From: Gemmatimonadota bacterium
GTDB lineage: Bacteria; Gemmatimonadota; Gemmatimonadetes; Longimicrobiales; Gaopeijiaceae
DNA: 64,000 nt
Assembly: GCA_041390105.1 (NCBI GenBank)
Contig: JAWKQO010000003.1
Location: 372,001-436,000, forward strand
Direction of reading: 5' to 3'
Position numbers and translations under genes: made by a program. The notes under the pieces were generated by a model. The model did not search any database and was not told the origin of the DNA. It saw nothing but the letters and a program-made list of their open reading frames with translations. How positions within the stretch are numbered: position 1 is the first letter of the stretch; the number at the start of each line of letters is the position of its first letter. Positions 51,343-59,533 of this stretch are shown here, in pieces.

Positions 51343-52787
51343 CACACGTCGCCACGGTCCTTCACGCCACCTTGTTTGCGTACCTTCCGCTTTCCTCTCC
51401 TGCGCTCGCCCATTCGCTGAGCGTCCCATCCCGACCCGACGCAGCGGAAGAACGCGTTGCAGCGGCGCTCACGGAGTACATCGGGCACCTGACCCACACA
51501 CCCGCCCCGCCGGTGCATTGGAGCGCCCCGGTCCCGAGTTTCAGTCGTCAGACGGGGCTCGCCTGTAGCGCCTGCCATACGCGCTTTCCACAACTCAACG
51601 CGCTCGGACGCGACTTCAAGCTGAACGGCTACACACTGACTGCGCAGCAGGTGATCCAGGAAGCAGACAGCGGTGGTGCGGGCTTGAGGCTCGATCTGGT
51701 TCCACCGCTGTCGGGAATGATCATCACGTCCCTCACGTCGACCCAGAGAAGCGTGCCCGGGACCCAGAACCGGAGCGCGGCCTTTCCGCAGGAGATGGGG
51801 CTCTTCTTCGCGGGAGGCATCACCACCAACCTCGGCGCATTCCTTCAGCTGACCTACGACCCCAGCTCGGGTGGGATCGGACTCGACAATGCCGACGTGC
51901 GCTTCGCCGGTCACACGCGCGTCGCCGGGACGGACGTACTGGCGGGTTTGACCCTGAACGACGCTCCGGGCGTGCAGGATCTGTGGAACAGCACTCCTGT
52001 CTGGGGCTTCCCCTTCGCCTCGTCCGACGTGGCCCCGTCGGCAGCCGCCAGCGTGCTGCTGGACGGTGGCTTGGACCAGACGGCCGTGGGTCTGGGCAGC
52101 TACGCCTTGTGGGACAACCGGCTCTACACCGAAGCCACGCTCTACCGCTCTGCGTTCCAGGGGGGGCCGGTGCCGGTGGACGGTAGCGCGTCCGACGTCA
52201 TTCACGGCGTCGCACCCTACTGGAGGGCCGCGCTGCAACACCCCCTCGGTGAGACAGATCTGATGCTGGGTACCTACGGGATGGTCGCGAACCTCACGCC
52301 CACGGGGTTCGAGGGGGCTCGGGATCGCTACGTCGACGTGGGAGTCGATGGGCAGATCCAACGTCCGCTGACCAACGGAGGGGCCCTGGTCGCCCACGGC
52401 ACCTGGATCCATGAGCGCCGAACCCTGGACGCGACCCGCGCCGCGGACGGATCGAGCTTCAGGCGAGGGCACCTGGATACGGCGAGACTAGACGCGATGT
52501 ACGCCTGGTCCAGCCGTTGGGCGGCCACCGCTGGCGTGTTCTCGACCACCGGAAGCGCGGATCCCGGTCTCTATGCACCCGCGGCCGTGAGCGGAAGCTC
52601 CAACGGACGGCCCGACACCCGGGGGCTCACGGCGATGCTCACCTTCACCCCTTGGCTCAACACACGACTGGGTCTGGAGTACACCGCCTACACGTCGTTC
52701 AACGGGCGGGGAAGCGACTACGATGGCTCGGGCCGCGCCGCTTCGGACAACAACACGCTCTATCTCATGACTTGGCTGGTGTTTTGA
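51339..52787 (+). CDS. outer-membrane monohaem cytochrome-porin fusion, Cyc2-like
   Basis: 482 residues. A signal peptide ends at PALA-HS. Residues 76-80 are CSACH, within PSFSRQTGLACSACHTRFPQ and followed by LNALGRDFKLNGYTL, the c-type haem region that Cyc2-like fused proteins carry at the N-terminus. From residue 110 to the end alternating strands form a beta barrel that ends DNNTLYLMTWLVF with a terminal Phe. Cyc2 takes electrons from Fe(II) at the cell surface and passes them inward. The fusion architecture is seen in sequence; iron oxidation is inference. Related cytochrome-porins of unknown donor also share the haem motif. Confidence 0.8.
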   Translation: MTHVATVLHATLFAYLPLSSPALAHSLSVPSRPDAAEERVAAALTEYIGHLTHTPAPPVHWSAPVPSFSRQTGLACSACHTRFPQLNALGRDFKLNGYTLTAQQVIQEADSGGAGLRLDLVPPLSGMIITSLTSTQRSVPGTQNRSAAFPQEMGLFFAGGITTNLGAFLQLTYDPSSGGIGLDNADVRFAGHTRVAGTDVLAGLTLNDAPGVQDLWNSTPVWGFPFASSDVAPSAAASVLLDGGLDQTAVGLGSYALWDNRLYTEATLYRSAFQGGPVPVDGSASDVIHGVAPYWRAALQHPLGETDLMLGTYGMVANLTPTGFEGARDRYVDVGVDGQIQRPLTNGGALVAHGTWIHERRTLDATRAADGSSFRRGHLDTARLDAMYAWSSRWAATAGVFSTTGSADPGLYAPAAVSGSSNGRPDTRGLTAMLTFTPWLNTRLGLEYTAYTSFNGRGSDYDGSGRAASDNNTLYLMTWLVF

Positions 52788-52876
52788 CAATCGCGTGACC
52801 GGATCGGTCTTCCGGGATTCACGCCGGTCGGCCGGTGCTCCCCCTCCATCGTTTTGGCCTGGTGCCGTGACCCGCG

Positions 52877-53452
52877 TCAGAGGGGGATGGTGGCGACACC
52901 GTCCGGCACCGGGTGGCTGGCGTGCGCGCGCGATACGCAAATGGCCCGGAGGGTGTAGGCCACGTCGAGCTCGGAAAGCCCGTCCGCGCCTTGGGTTCCG
53001 AGCGCCTGGGCGATGTCCGCCAGCGACAGCATGGCTTGAAGACAACCCTCCTCATCCACCACGGGCAGGCGGTGCACCTGGTGCCGCCGCATGACGCCCG
53101 CTGCCCGGTAGACGTTGAGGGTGGGTTGTACCGCCGCCACGTCCCGTGACATCGCCGACTCCACACGTATGGAGCTCAGAGCGTCACCGCTGAAAAAGGC
53201 GGACATCGCGATGTCGCGATCGGTGACGATGCCGATGACGATGCCTCTCGCATCGACGACGGGCACTGCACCGATGTCGTGCTCCCACATCAGCCGCGCG
53301 GCGTCGTGCAACGTGGACTCGGCATGGACGGCGAAGGCCTCATGCGACATCAGGTCACCGACCGTCAGGGCGGGCTCCGGTAGGTGAGGCGCACCGGCAT
53401 CGGTGGAACGGGCTTCCAGGGCAGGTAGCGGCTCAGTGGCACGGGCTGGCAT
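52877..53452 (-). CDS. CBS-pair domain protein (CBS2)
   Basis: 191 residues from ATG 53452 with AGGAGA upstream. Two CBS motifs: SHEAFAVHAESTLHDAARLM to GIVIGIVTDRDIAMSA, and SRDVAAVQPTLNVYRAAGVM to EEGCLQAMLSLADIAQ. It is the same length as CBS1 and shares its C-terminal SELDVAYTLRAIC-type tail. The upstream element at 53549-53564 is shared with the PRC-barrel gene. Nucleotide sensing in the cytoplasm is the likely role. Confidence 0.9.
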   Translation of the reverse strand: MPARATEPLPALEARSTDAGAPHLPEPALTVGDLMSHEAFAVHAESTLHDAARLMWEHDIGAVPVVDARGIVIGIVTDRDIAMSAFFSGDALSSIRVESAMSRDVAAVQPTLNVYRAAGVMRRHQVHRLPVVDEEGCLQAMLSLADIAQALGTQGADGLSELDVAYTLRAICVSRAHASHPVPDGVATIPL

Positions 53453-53548
53453 GTCTATTCTCCTCGACTCGGTGTGAACCTCTTCGATGGGTTTGTCCAC
53501 TGCAGGCTCCACGGCGTACAGCGGAGGACTTCTGTGATGGGAGAGCGA

Positions 53549-53564
53549 ATCAAGAGGCACGCCA
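53549..53564 (-). promoter_or_regulatory. promoter-like motif shared with the PRC-barrel gene
   Basis: Minus strand TGGCGTGCCTCTTGAT. It matches 13 of 16 bases of the motif at 59415-59430. The GG and TTGA parts have sigma-54-like spacing, but GA replaces the invariant GC. About 97 bases before the CBS2 start. Confidence 0.35.
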
Positions 53565-53593
53565 GCCGAAAGCCTGTTGTAGCCCAACGATTT

Positions 53594-53607
53594 GGCTGAT
53601 CGCAGCC
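53594..53607. promoter_or_regulatory. small inverted repeat upstream of CBS2
   Basis: GGCTG-ATCG-CAGCC, itself inside a longer imperfect dyad with ends CCCAAC and GTTGGG. Candidate regulator site. Confidence 0.3.
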
Positions 53608-53743
53608 CGGTTGGGGCCGCCCGCGCTGGTGGTGGAGATGCAGCGTGCAGGTCGAGAGCGACCATCCGGTGGGGCCCCCTCCATGGCCAGGGATCCGGCG
53701 GCGGCGTACCCTGCTGCTCGACCTCGTGACGGGAGCCATGCGC

Positions 53744-54574
53744 ATGACGACGATCGAAGGGATCCTCGCTTTCGTTCACCCAGCCACCCTGACGGGGGCG
53801 CTGGTCTACGCCGCGCTGTTTCTGGGCTTCGGCTTCATCGGTGCTCTCCTGATCCGGAAGGCCTCGCAACGGGCGTTGCGTAGAGATGCAGTCGACAGGA
53901 TGGCCGTGCTGATCCTGCGACCGCTGCTACAGGCGGGGCTCTGGGCGTTCCTGGCCGTCGGATACGCTCACCTCATCCCCGGACTGCGGGCGCTGGGGAC
54001 GGCTCTGCTGGCTGGCGTCAGCGTGGTCGGGATCGTGCTCGGAGTGGCAGCTCAGAACACGCTCGGCAACGCCATCGCCGGGCTGGCCCTCCTCGTATAT
54101 CGACCGTTCCAGGTGGGGGATCGCTTGCAGGTGCAAGCCCCGGCCGGACCCGAGACGGGCGTGGTCGAGAGCGTGACCCTGGGCTACACGGTGTTGGTGA
54201 CGTTCGACAACCGTCGCGTGGTCCTCCCCAACGCGCTGGCGGGCGCCCAGACCACCGTCAACCTGACCAGCGTCGAACCCCGGGTCCTTGCCAACGTCGA
54301 GGTGGGAATCGGCTACGGCTCCGACGTCGAGAAGGCTCGCGCGATCCTCCTGGGGTTGGCCGCGGATGACCCTGACGTCACCGAGCCCATGGACTGTCCA
54401 TTGGTGGAGCTGGGATCCTCCAGCGTGTCGCTCAGGGTGCGGGCCTGGTGCCGGGATTCGCCCGCGGCGACCCGTTTCGAGCACCGGCTGTACGAGAGTG
54501 CCAAGAAGCGCTTCGCGGAAGCCGGGATCGAGATCCCCTACCCGTACAGCAACGTCATCGTCTCACAGCGATGA
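53744..54574 (+). CDS. MscS family mechanosensitive channel
   Basis: 276 residues from ATG 53744 (GGGAG eight bases upstream; ATG 53738 is too close to it). Three TM segments, the third being the pore helix (GVSVVGIVLGVAAQNTLGNA, AIAGLALLVYRPFQVGDRLQ) of the MscS type, then the cytoplasmic beta domain (GVVESVTLGYTVLVTFDNRR, VVLPNALAGAQTTVNLT). It should open under membrane tension and release solutes. Its stop overlaps the start of the small membrane gene (ATGA). Confidence 0.92.
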   Translation: MTTIEGILAFVHPATLTGALVYAALFLGFGFIGALLIRKASQRALRRDAVDRMAVLILRPLLQAGLWAFLAVGYAHLIPGLRALGTALLAGVSVVGIVLGVAAQNTLGNAIAGLALLVYRPFQVGDRLQVQAPAGPETGVVESVTLGYTVLVTFDNRRVVLPNALAGAQTTVNLTSVEPRVLANVEVGIGYGSDVEKARAILLGLAADDPDVTEPMDCPLVELGSSSVSLRVRAWCRDSPAATRFEHRLYESAKKRFAEAGIEIPYPYSNVIVSQR

Positions 54575-54858
54575 GGACGCCTGCGTCGCGGACATCCGAC
54601 GGTCCCGCATCCGCGATCATGCGGCAGTGGATCTACGGAGCCCTGTTCATCGCGCTGGCGGCCCTCCTGATCGCCACCGGCGAAGACCTGGGGCGCCACC
54701 TCGACGGCCTGGAGCACTGGATCGGCGGGCTGGGCGCGTGGGTCTTCGCGGCCTATGCGGCCCTTTTCCTGGTAGCCTCGTCGTTGCTCGTGGTCCTCAT
54801 CTCCCGCGTGGCCGATCGCGCGCTGGAGGGTACCCTCGCCGGCGGGGGGCAGGGATGA
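54571..54858 (+). CDS. small two-TM membrane protein in the MscS-Cls operon
   Basis: 95 residues from ATG 54571, overlapping the MscS stop by 4 bases; ATG 54619 would give a 79-residue form. Two hydrophobic helices (YGALFIALAALLIATGEDLG and WVFAAYAALFLVASSLLVVL) flank a short amphipathic loop. It overlaps cls by 4 bases at the other end. The tight placement suggests it modulates either neighbour. No homologue recognised. Confidence 0.65.
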   Translation: MRTPASRTSDGPASAIMRQWIYGALFIALAALLIATGEDLGRHLDGLEHWIGGLGAWVFAAYAALFLVASSLLVVLISRVADRALEGTLAGGGQG

Positions 54859-56294
54859 GCGTCCATCCGCTGTCCAGCGCGTTGCTCGTATCCCACTGGT
54901 TGGTGGTCGTGGGACTGTCCCTGCGGGTGATCACCCGACGGCCACCCATCGGCGTCGCGATGGCCTGGCTGGCCGTGGTGATGAGCGTTCCGTTCGTGGG
55001 TGCCGCGCTCTATCTGTTTTTCGGAGAGAAGCGGCTAGGTCCAGCGCGTTCGGCCAGGATCGCGGCCACCCTTCCCGCGCTCCACCAGTGGCAAGCGCAC
55101 CTGCCGAAGGCCCCCGATCTGGATCCCGGCAACCACCTGCGGGAAATGCTCGCCCCCCACGCCTGGAGGGCCCTCGGCTTCCCGCCGATGGACGGAAACC
55201 ACCTGGAGCTCCTTGCAGACGTAGATGCGGTGTTCGACCGGATGGTCGGGGACATCCGACGCGCCCAGCACTCGGTCGAAGCCTGCTTCTACATCTGGCG
55301 CGAGGATGGTCGTGCCGGGGAGGTACTGGCCGCGCTGACCGGGGCGAGCGCTCGCGGCGTCTCCTGTCGCGTGCTGGCCGACGCGACCGGGAGCAAGCCC
55401 TTCCTTCGCGGCGACGGCCCCCAGCGCCTTCGAGCGTCCGGCGTGCAGGTGCAGGCGGCCCTCCCCACCAGCGCTCTGCGAACGCTCTTCGCTCGGGCGG
55501 ATCTGCGGAACCATCGCAAGATTCTCACCCTCGATGGAACGGTCGCGTACGTTGGTAGTCAGAACCTGGTCGACCCGCGGTACTTCAAGCAGGACGCCGG
55601 CGTGGGCAGGTGGGTCGACGCCATGGTGCGGATGGAGGGCTCGGCGGTCCCCGCATTGGCGGGTGTCTTCGCGCTCGATTGGAGTGTGGAGCGCGGTCTC
55701 TCCTGGGAGGCTCCGCGATCCGCGCCGGGAAGTCCCCCGGAGCCACGATCCACGGTTCAGGTGGTTCCCTCGGGTCCCGATCTACAACCGGACGCCATCC
55801 GGCAGCTCTTGCTGACCGCGCTGTACGGCGCCCGTCGCGAGATCTTCGTGACCACGCCCTACTTTGTCCCGGACGATGCGCTTCTCGCGGCCTTGCTCTC
55901 GGCTGCTCAGCGGGACGTGGACGTGATCCTGGTCGTGCCCGCGCACGTGGATTCCCGGCTGGTCCGCCTGGCCGGAGTGGCCCACTTCTCCGATCTGATG
56001 GCAGCGGGGGCGCGGATCGGACTCTACGAAGATGGACTGCTCCATACCAAGAGCCTGACAATCGACGGATCGCTCTCCATCTTCGGCTCGGTCAACTTCG
56101 ATATGCGGAGCCTCTGGTTGAACCACGAGATCTCGTTGTTCGTGTACGATGCGGAATTCACGAGTCGTCTCCGCGCACTCCAGGCAGGCTACCTCGAGTC
56201 CTCCTCGGTCCTGGACCCTGTCGTGTGGAGCCGGCGGCCCGGGTGGCGCAAGCTGGCCGAAGACACTTGCAGGCTCCTGGGGCCCATTCTCTGA
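54855..56294 (+). CDS. cls: cardiolipin synthase (phospholipase D superfamily)
   Basis: 479 residues from ATG 54855, the usual length. Two N-terminal TM segments (SHWLVVVGLSLRVITRRPPI and MAWLAVVMSVPFVGAALYLF) precede two HKD motifs: NHRKILTLDG and LHTKSLTIDG, each H-x-K-x4-D, with GSQNL and GSVNFDMR behind them. The enzyme joins two phosphatidylglycerols into cardiolipin at the inner membrane. Coupled to the MscS and small-protein genes, so it fits a membrane-tension or osmotic response. Confidence 0.93.
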   Translation: MSVHPLSSALLVSHWLVVVGLSLRVITRRPPIGVAMAWLAVVMSVPFVGAALYLFFGEKRLGPARSARIAATLPALHQWQAHLPKAPDLDPGNHLREMLAPHAWRALGFPPMDGNHLELLADVDAVFDRMVGDIRRAQHSVEACFYIWREDGRAGEVLAALTGASARGVSCRVLADATGSKPFLRGDGPQRLRASGVQVQAALPTSALRTLFARADLRNHRKILTLDGTVAYVGSQNLVDPRYFKQDAGVGRWVDAMVRMEGSAVPALAGVFALDWSVERGLSWEAPRSAPGSPPEPRSTVQVVPSGPDLQPDAIRQLLLTALYGARREIFVTTPYFVPDDALLAALLSAAQRDVDVILVVPAHVDSRLVRLAGVAHFSDLMAAGARIGLYEDGLLHTKSLTIDGSLSIFGSVNFDMRSLWLNHEISLFVYDAEFTSRLRALQAGYLESSSVLDPVVWSRRPGWRKLAEDTCRLLGPIL

Positions 56295-57538
56295 TGCAAC
56301 CGTCGACCTCGACCGCCCGTGGGCTGCGATCGCCAGTCGCGCTCCTTGCCTTTGCAGCCGCTCCGCTTCTTGGGTTGAGCGACGGCGTGGCCGCTCAGAT
56401 CGACACGGTCGGGACGGTCCCGCGGGTCGACTCGGTGACCACGCCCCCCGACTCCCCGCCCTGGCAGGACGAAGTCTCAATCCAGGGGACCCTGATCGGC
56501 GTCGCCGCTGGGGAGGCGACCTCCGGACTCCGGGTGGGTGAAGCTCCCGACGCACTCGCCGTCCAGACCCTCGAGCTCGCCGTCGAGAGCTCGGGCCCAG
56601 ACCGCTCCACATCTGGCAGCGTGGTCTTCGACGCCAGTGGGCTCGTGAATGCGGCCCAGGACGTCTCGATCTCGGAAGCGCACATTCGAATATCGGACGG
56701 CGAGCGGCTGTTCATTTCCATCGATGCCGGTCCCCTACCCTTCGGCTCGTTCGCCAACGCCCTGCTGTCGCAGCCCCTGTCTCAGGATGTCTACGGGGCG
56801 CAGGCGATGAGTGTCTCCGCGGGCTGGACCCCTGCGGACAATGCGCACGTCGCGGTGGCTTGGGTCGACGGGCGGCCCATGTACGGGCAGTGGCTCGGCG
56901 CGGGTGTGGTCGATTCGGCGGCCGCGGACCCGGCCGAGAGCGGGATGACGGACTCTGCGGGCAGCGCCGCCGGGGAAGGCACGAGCTGGATCGTATCGGC
57001 CAGCCGCTCGATCCTGGGCGACCGTCTCTCTGGGGGAGCCGCCGTTCTCACCGAGGCGGGCGCAGCACCTCGGAGCCGCTTCCTCAACGCCTGGGCGTCG
57101 AGCTCGGGACTGGGCCACCCTGGGGTGGAGGTCGACGTCGAGGTCTTCCGGGGGTCCAGAGCCCTCCCGCTGCGAACGAACGGCACGCGGTTCATGGAGA
57201 CGACCGTCTCCACGACCGTATCTCTCACGCTGCCGGCCGCTCCCGGTGGCACGCGGACCGGACGGACGTTTCAAGGCAGGCGCGCACACCGTCGCGCCCG
57301 ACCCTTCGAGCTGGCCGTGCGCTTCGAGGCGTTTCTCGATGACGGGATGGCGGAAGCTTTGAATACCTGGACCGCCCGAAACCGGATGGCCGTCGGGGGG
57401 CGCTACTCGTTCGATCCCGACGACACCTTCCCCGGCTTCGTGACGATCGAGATCGAACGGAGGACGTTCCGAGACGCCCTGAACCGGACTGCGGGCCGTA
57501 CTGCGACGGTTCAGGCGGGAATCGGTCTCGTATTCTAG
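56294..57538 (+). CDS. exported porin-like protein
   Basis: 414 residues; start ATG 56294 shares one base with the Cls stop (TGATG). A signal peptide ends at VAAQ. The mature protein has many alternating beta strands (GSVVFDASGLVNAAQDVSIS, AHVAVAWVDGRPMYGQW, RFEAFLDDGMAEALNTW) and ends ATVQAGIGLVF, the terminal-Phe outer-membrane signature. It may be a channel; LbtU-like porins have a similar outline but I cannot confirm the family. Last gene of the coupled operon. Confidence 0.7.
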   Translation: MQPSTSTARGLRSPVALLAFAAAPLLGLSDGVAAQIDTVGTVPRVDSVTTPPDSPPWQDEVSIQGTLIGVAAGEATSGLRVGEAPDALAVQTLELAVESSGPDRSTSGSVVFDASGLVNAAQDVSISEAHIRISDGERLFISIDAGPLPFGSFANALLSQPLSQDVYGAQAMSVSAGWTPADNAHVAVAWVDGRPMYGQWLGAGVVDSAAADPAESGMTDSAGSAAGEGTSWIVSASRSILGDRLSGGAAVLTEAGAAPRSRFLNAWASSSGLGHPGVEVDVEVFRGSRALPLRTNGTRFMETTVSTTVSLTLPAAPGGTRTGRTFQGRRAHRRARPFELAVRFEAFLDDGMAEALNTWTARNRMAVGGRYSFDPDDTFPGFVTIEIERRTFRDALNRTAGRTATVQAGIGLVF

Positions 57539-57595
57539 GGGTTCGACTCCTCAGAATCCTCCGCCGCTGCCGGACCCACACCGGATCGTGTTCCA

Positions 57596-58684
57596 TCACG
57601 GATGGCCTGTCGGCGCCAACGTCTTCAGATACGCCAGCATCGATTGGATCTGGGAGGCGCTCAACATGCCGCCCCACGCGGGCATCGTCGCCGAGAGACC
57701 GACGGAGTGACCGCCATCCTTGATCGCCTTCTCCAGCTCCGCGTCGGTCTTTCCCTTCCAGAAGGCCGGATCCGTGAAGTTCGCCGGTTTCGGATTGAGC
57801 GCTGCGGCGCCCGGCCCATTCCCCGCCCCCCCCTTGCCGTGGCAGGTGGCGCAGACGGTCTGGAAGGTGGTCCTCGCCTGCGTCAAGTCTGGAGGAGCGG
57901 ACGGTCCGCCCGCGGCGGCTGCCAGGGGAGCCCCCGGGGGAGGGTCGGGAGCGCCCGCGAAGGACGCGCCCGCCGTCCCGCCGGAGAAGGGGACCACCGC
58001 CCAATCCGAGACGGCCACCGTATCCGGCGCATGCACGTACATACCGGGGCTCCCGAACATGTGGGCCACGGTCTGGACCCGGAGCAGAAGCCGGCCGTTC
58101 ACCAGGAAGGCAGTGCTGTCCTGGCCCACCAGCAGCTCCAGACGGTTGACGACGTGGCGCTGCAGCGCCTGGTTGGGCGCGAGTCCCGGCACTTCGTACC
58201 AGAAGCCGCCGGTGAGCTCGGTCGTCTGACCGGCCTCCTGGTGCCAGGCCCGGATGTGCCCGTCACCCCGCAAGGCGAAGACGGAGAGCGGAGCCAGGAC
58301 TTCCTTGCCGCCGGCCGTCAGGCCCACCACCGACGTATGTCCGAAGGGAGCGTCGTCCTCGGTGAAGGTGGCAGCAACGTAGTAGGGCTGCTTCATCTGG
58401 ACCGCCGTATCCACGGCGAGCGCCGCGTGCGGCGCCAACATCCGGAACCGCTCCGCATTCTCCTGCAAGAGGCTGGTGCGGGCGTCCGCGAGCTCCTCAC
58501 CCGGAGCCCGCCAGACCGCCCAGGACGGCAGGTGTCCACCCTCGAACTGCGTCCGCTCCCATTCCGTCGATACCTGCACGTGGCCGGATTCGTCCAGAGG
58601 GGCTCCTTCCGAGTCGCTCCCGCCGCACGCTCCGGCGAGTAGGCCCAGAAGCAAGGCAGTTCCTACACAGGTGCGGCTGTTCAT
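57596..58684 (-). CDS. lipoprotein with LamG-like domain and C-terminal cytochrome c
   Basis: 362 residues from ATG 58684. Lipobox LAGACG. The central region (about 40-230: PYYVAATFTEDDAPFGHTSV, LELLVGQDSTAFLVNGRLLL) reads like a concanavalin or LamG sandwich. The C-terminus is a class I cytochrome c: TVCATCHGKGGAGNG, distal PAWGGMLSASQIQSMLAYLK with Met ligand in ATMPAW. It probably carries electrons while bound to a sugar or lipid. It follows the PRC-barrel gene by 25 bases on the same strand. Confidence 0.85.
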   Translation of the reverse strand: MNSRTCVGTALLLGLLAGACGGSDSEGAPLDESGHVQVSTEWERTQFEGGHLPSWAVWRAPGEELADARTSLLQENAERFRMLAPHAALAVDTAVQMKQPYYVAATFTEDDAPFGHTSVVGLTAGGKEVLAPLSVFALRGDGHIRAWHQEAGQTTELTGGFWYEVPGLAPNQALQRHVVNRLELLVGQDSTAFLVNGRLLLRVQTVAHMFGSPGMYVHAPDTVAVSDWAVVPFSGGTAGASFAGAPDPPPGAPLAAAAGGPSAPPDLTQARTTFQTVCATCHGKGGAGNGPGAAALNPKPANFTDPAFWKGKTDAELEKAIKDGGHSVGLSATMPAWGGMLSASQIQSMLAYLKTLAPTGHP

Positions 58685-58709
58685 CGGTCTGCGCTCCATG
58701 TTCTGGTCG

Positions 58710-59369
58710 TCATCGTTCGCCGGCGATGCGCGGCACGACTCCCCAATCCGCGAGTTCGGGCAGCGCATCCACATCGTCCATGCCGATGTTGAGGCGGGCT
58801 TGTCCCGTGTCGATTTCACGGATCGCCGCCACCGGGATCGCAACGTCGCGTTTCCGCAGAAGGTGGCCGCGTTGAAGGATGACGTGGGTAATGCTCTTCC
58901 CCTCGCACAAGAATCCTTCCACGTGGCCCAAGTGACGACCGTCGCGATCCACGACCTCGCTGTGACGCCCGAATTCGACCTCGCCCTCGGGCACCTCATC
59001 CCAGCGCTCCACGGTCATTTCGGGTCCCGGCAATCCGTCGAAGCGACCGAAGAAGTAGGGGAAGGCCAGCGCGCTTTCGAGGTCGGCGTTCGCGTCCACC
59101 TGCGTTCCACCGTAGTCGACGAGTCGGATGAAACGGCGCTGCTCCACGAGCGGAAACTCTTGTGCAGCCCCGCTCCCGAGTGCGATCCAGAACTCGCCGT
59201 CTCGCTCCTCGAGGCGATCGAGCGGAATCAGGCGAGCGCGCTCATGATGGCGGTGGGGCTGCGCCACAAGGTGAGTGATCTCCTGGACCCGGGGGTCCAC
59301 CACGACATTGTCCACGTCCCAGACCACGCCATCGGTCCAGTGCAGTTTCTGTGCGATCGCGACGTCCAT
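58710..59369 (-). CDS. PRC-barrel domain protein
   Basis: 219 residues from ATG 59369 with a strong GGAGGGAG. Two PRC-barrel-like halves: VVWDVDNVVVDPRVQEITHL to RLIPLDRLEERDGEFWIAL, and EVVDRDGRHLGHVEGFLCEG to DVAIPVAAIREIDTGQARLN. Cytoplasmic PRC-barrels bind RNA or proteins, as in RimM and photosynthetic reaction centre H subunit; this one pairs with the cytochrome gene. A shared motif lies at 59415-59430. Confidence 0.85.
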   Translation of the reverse strand: MDVAIAQKLHWTDGVVWDVDNVVVDPRVQEITHLVAQPHRHHERARLIPLDRLEERDGEFWIALGSGAAQEFPLVEQRRFIRLVDYGGTQVDANADLESALAFPYFFGRFDGLPGPEMTVERWDEVPEGEVEFGRHSEVVDRDGRHLGHVEGFLCEGKSITHVILQRGHLLRKRDVAIPVAAIREIDTGQARLNIGMDDVDALPELADWGVVPRIAGER

Positions 59370-59414
59370 GATTCTCCCTCCTGACTCGGGTCCCGCCCGC
59401 CACCAACGTCCAGG

Positions 59415-59430
59415 ATCAAGAGGGGAGCCA
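59415..59430 (-). promoter_or_regulatory. promoter-like motif shared with CBS2
   Basis: Minus strand TGGCTCCCCTCTTGAT, 46 bases before the PRC-barrel start. Shares the last nine bases and the first four with the CBS2 copy. Confidence 0.35.
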
Positions 59431-59467
59431 CCGCGCAACATACTGTGGGAGCTACACTTCCGACGCT

Positions 59468-59484
59468 TGACCCTGTTCGGGTCA
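59468..59484. promoter_or_regulatory. inverted repeat upstream of PRC-barrel gene
   Basis: TGACCC-TGTTC-GGGTCA: perfect 6-base arms with a 5-base spacer, about 40 bases above the shared motif and placed like an activator site. Confidence 0.4.
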
Positions 59485-59533
59485 CGGTACGTTGGCTGTC
59501 GCCCTGCTCCACCCTGGCTCAAATGGGCCGTCG

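Noticed and set aside
57536..57556. GGGGTTCGACTCC resembles a tRNA T-arm and spans the end of the porin-like gene
   Set aside because: The stem pairs poorly on its 3' side and no acceptor, D or anticodon arms can be drawn upstream; most of the upstream sequence is coding.
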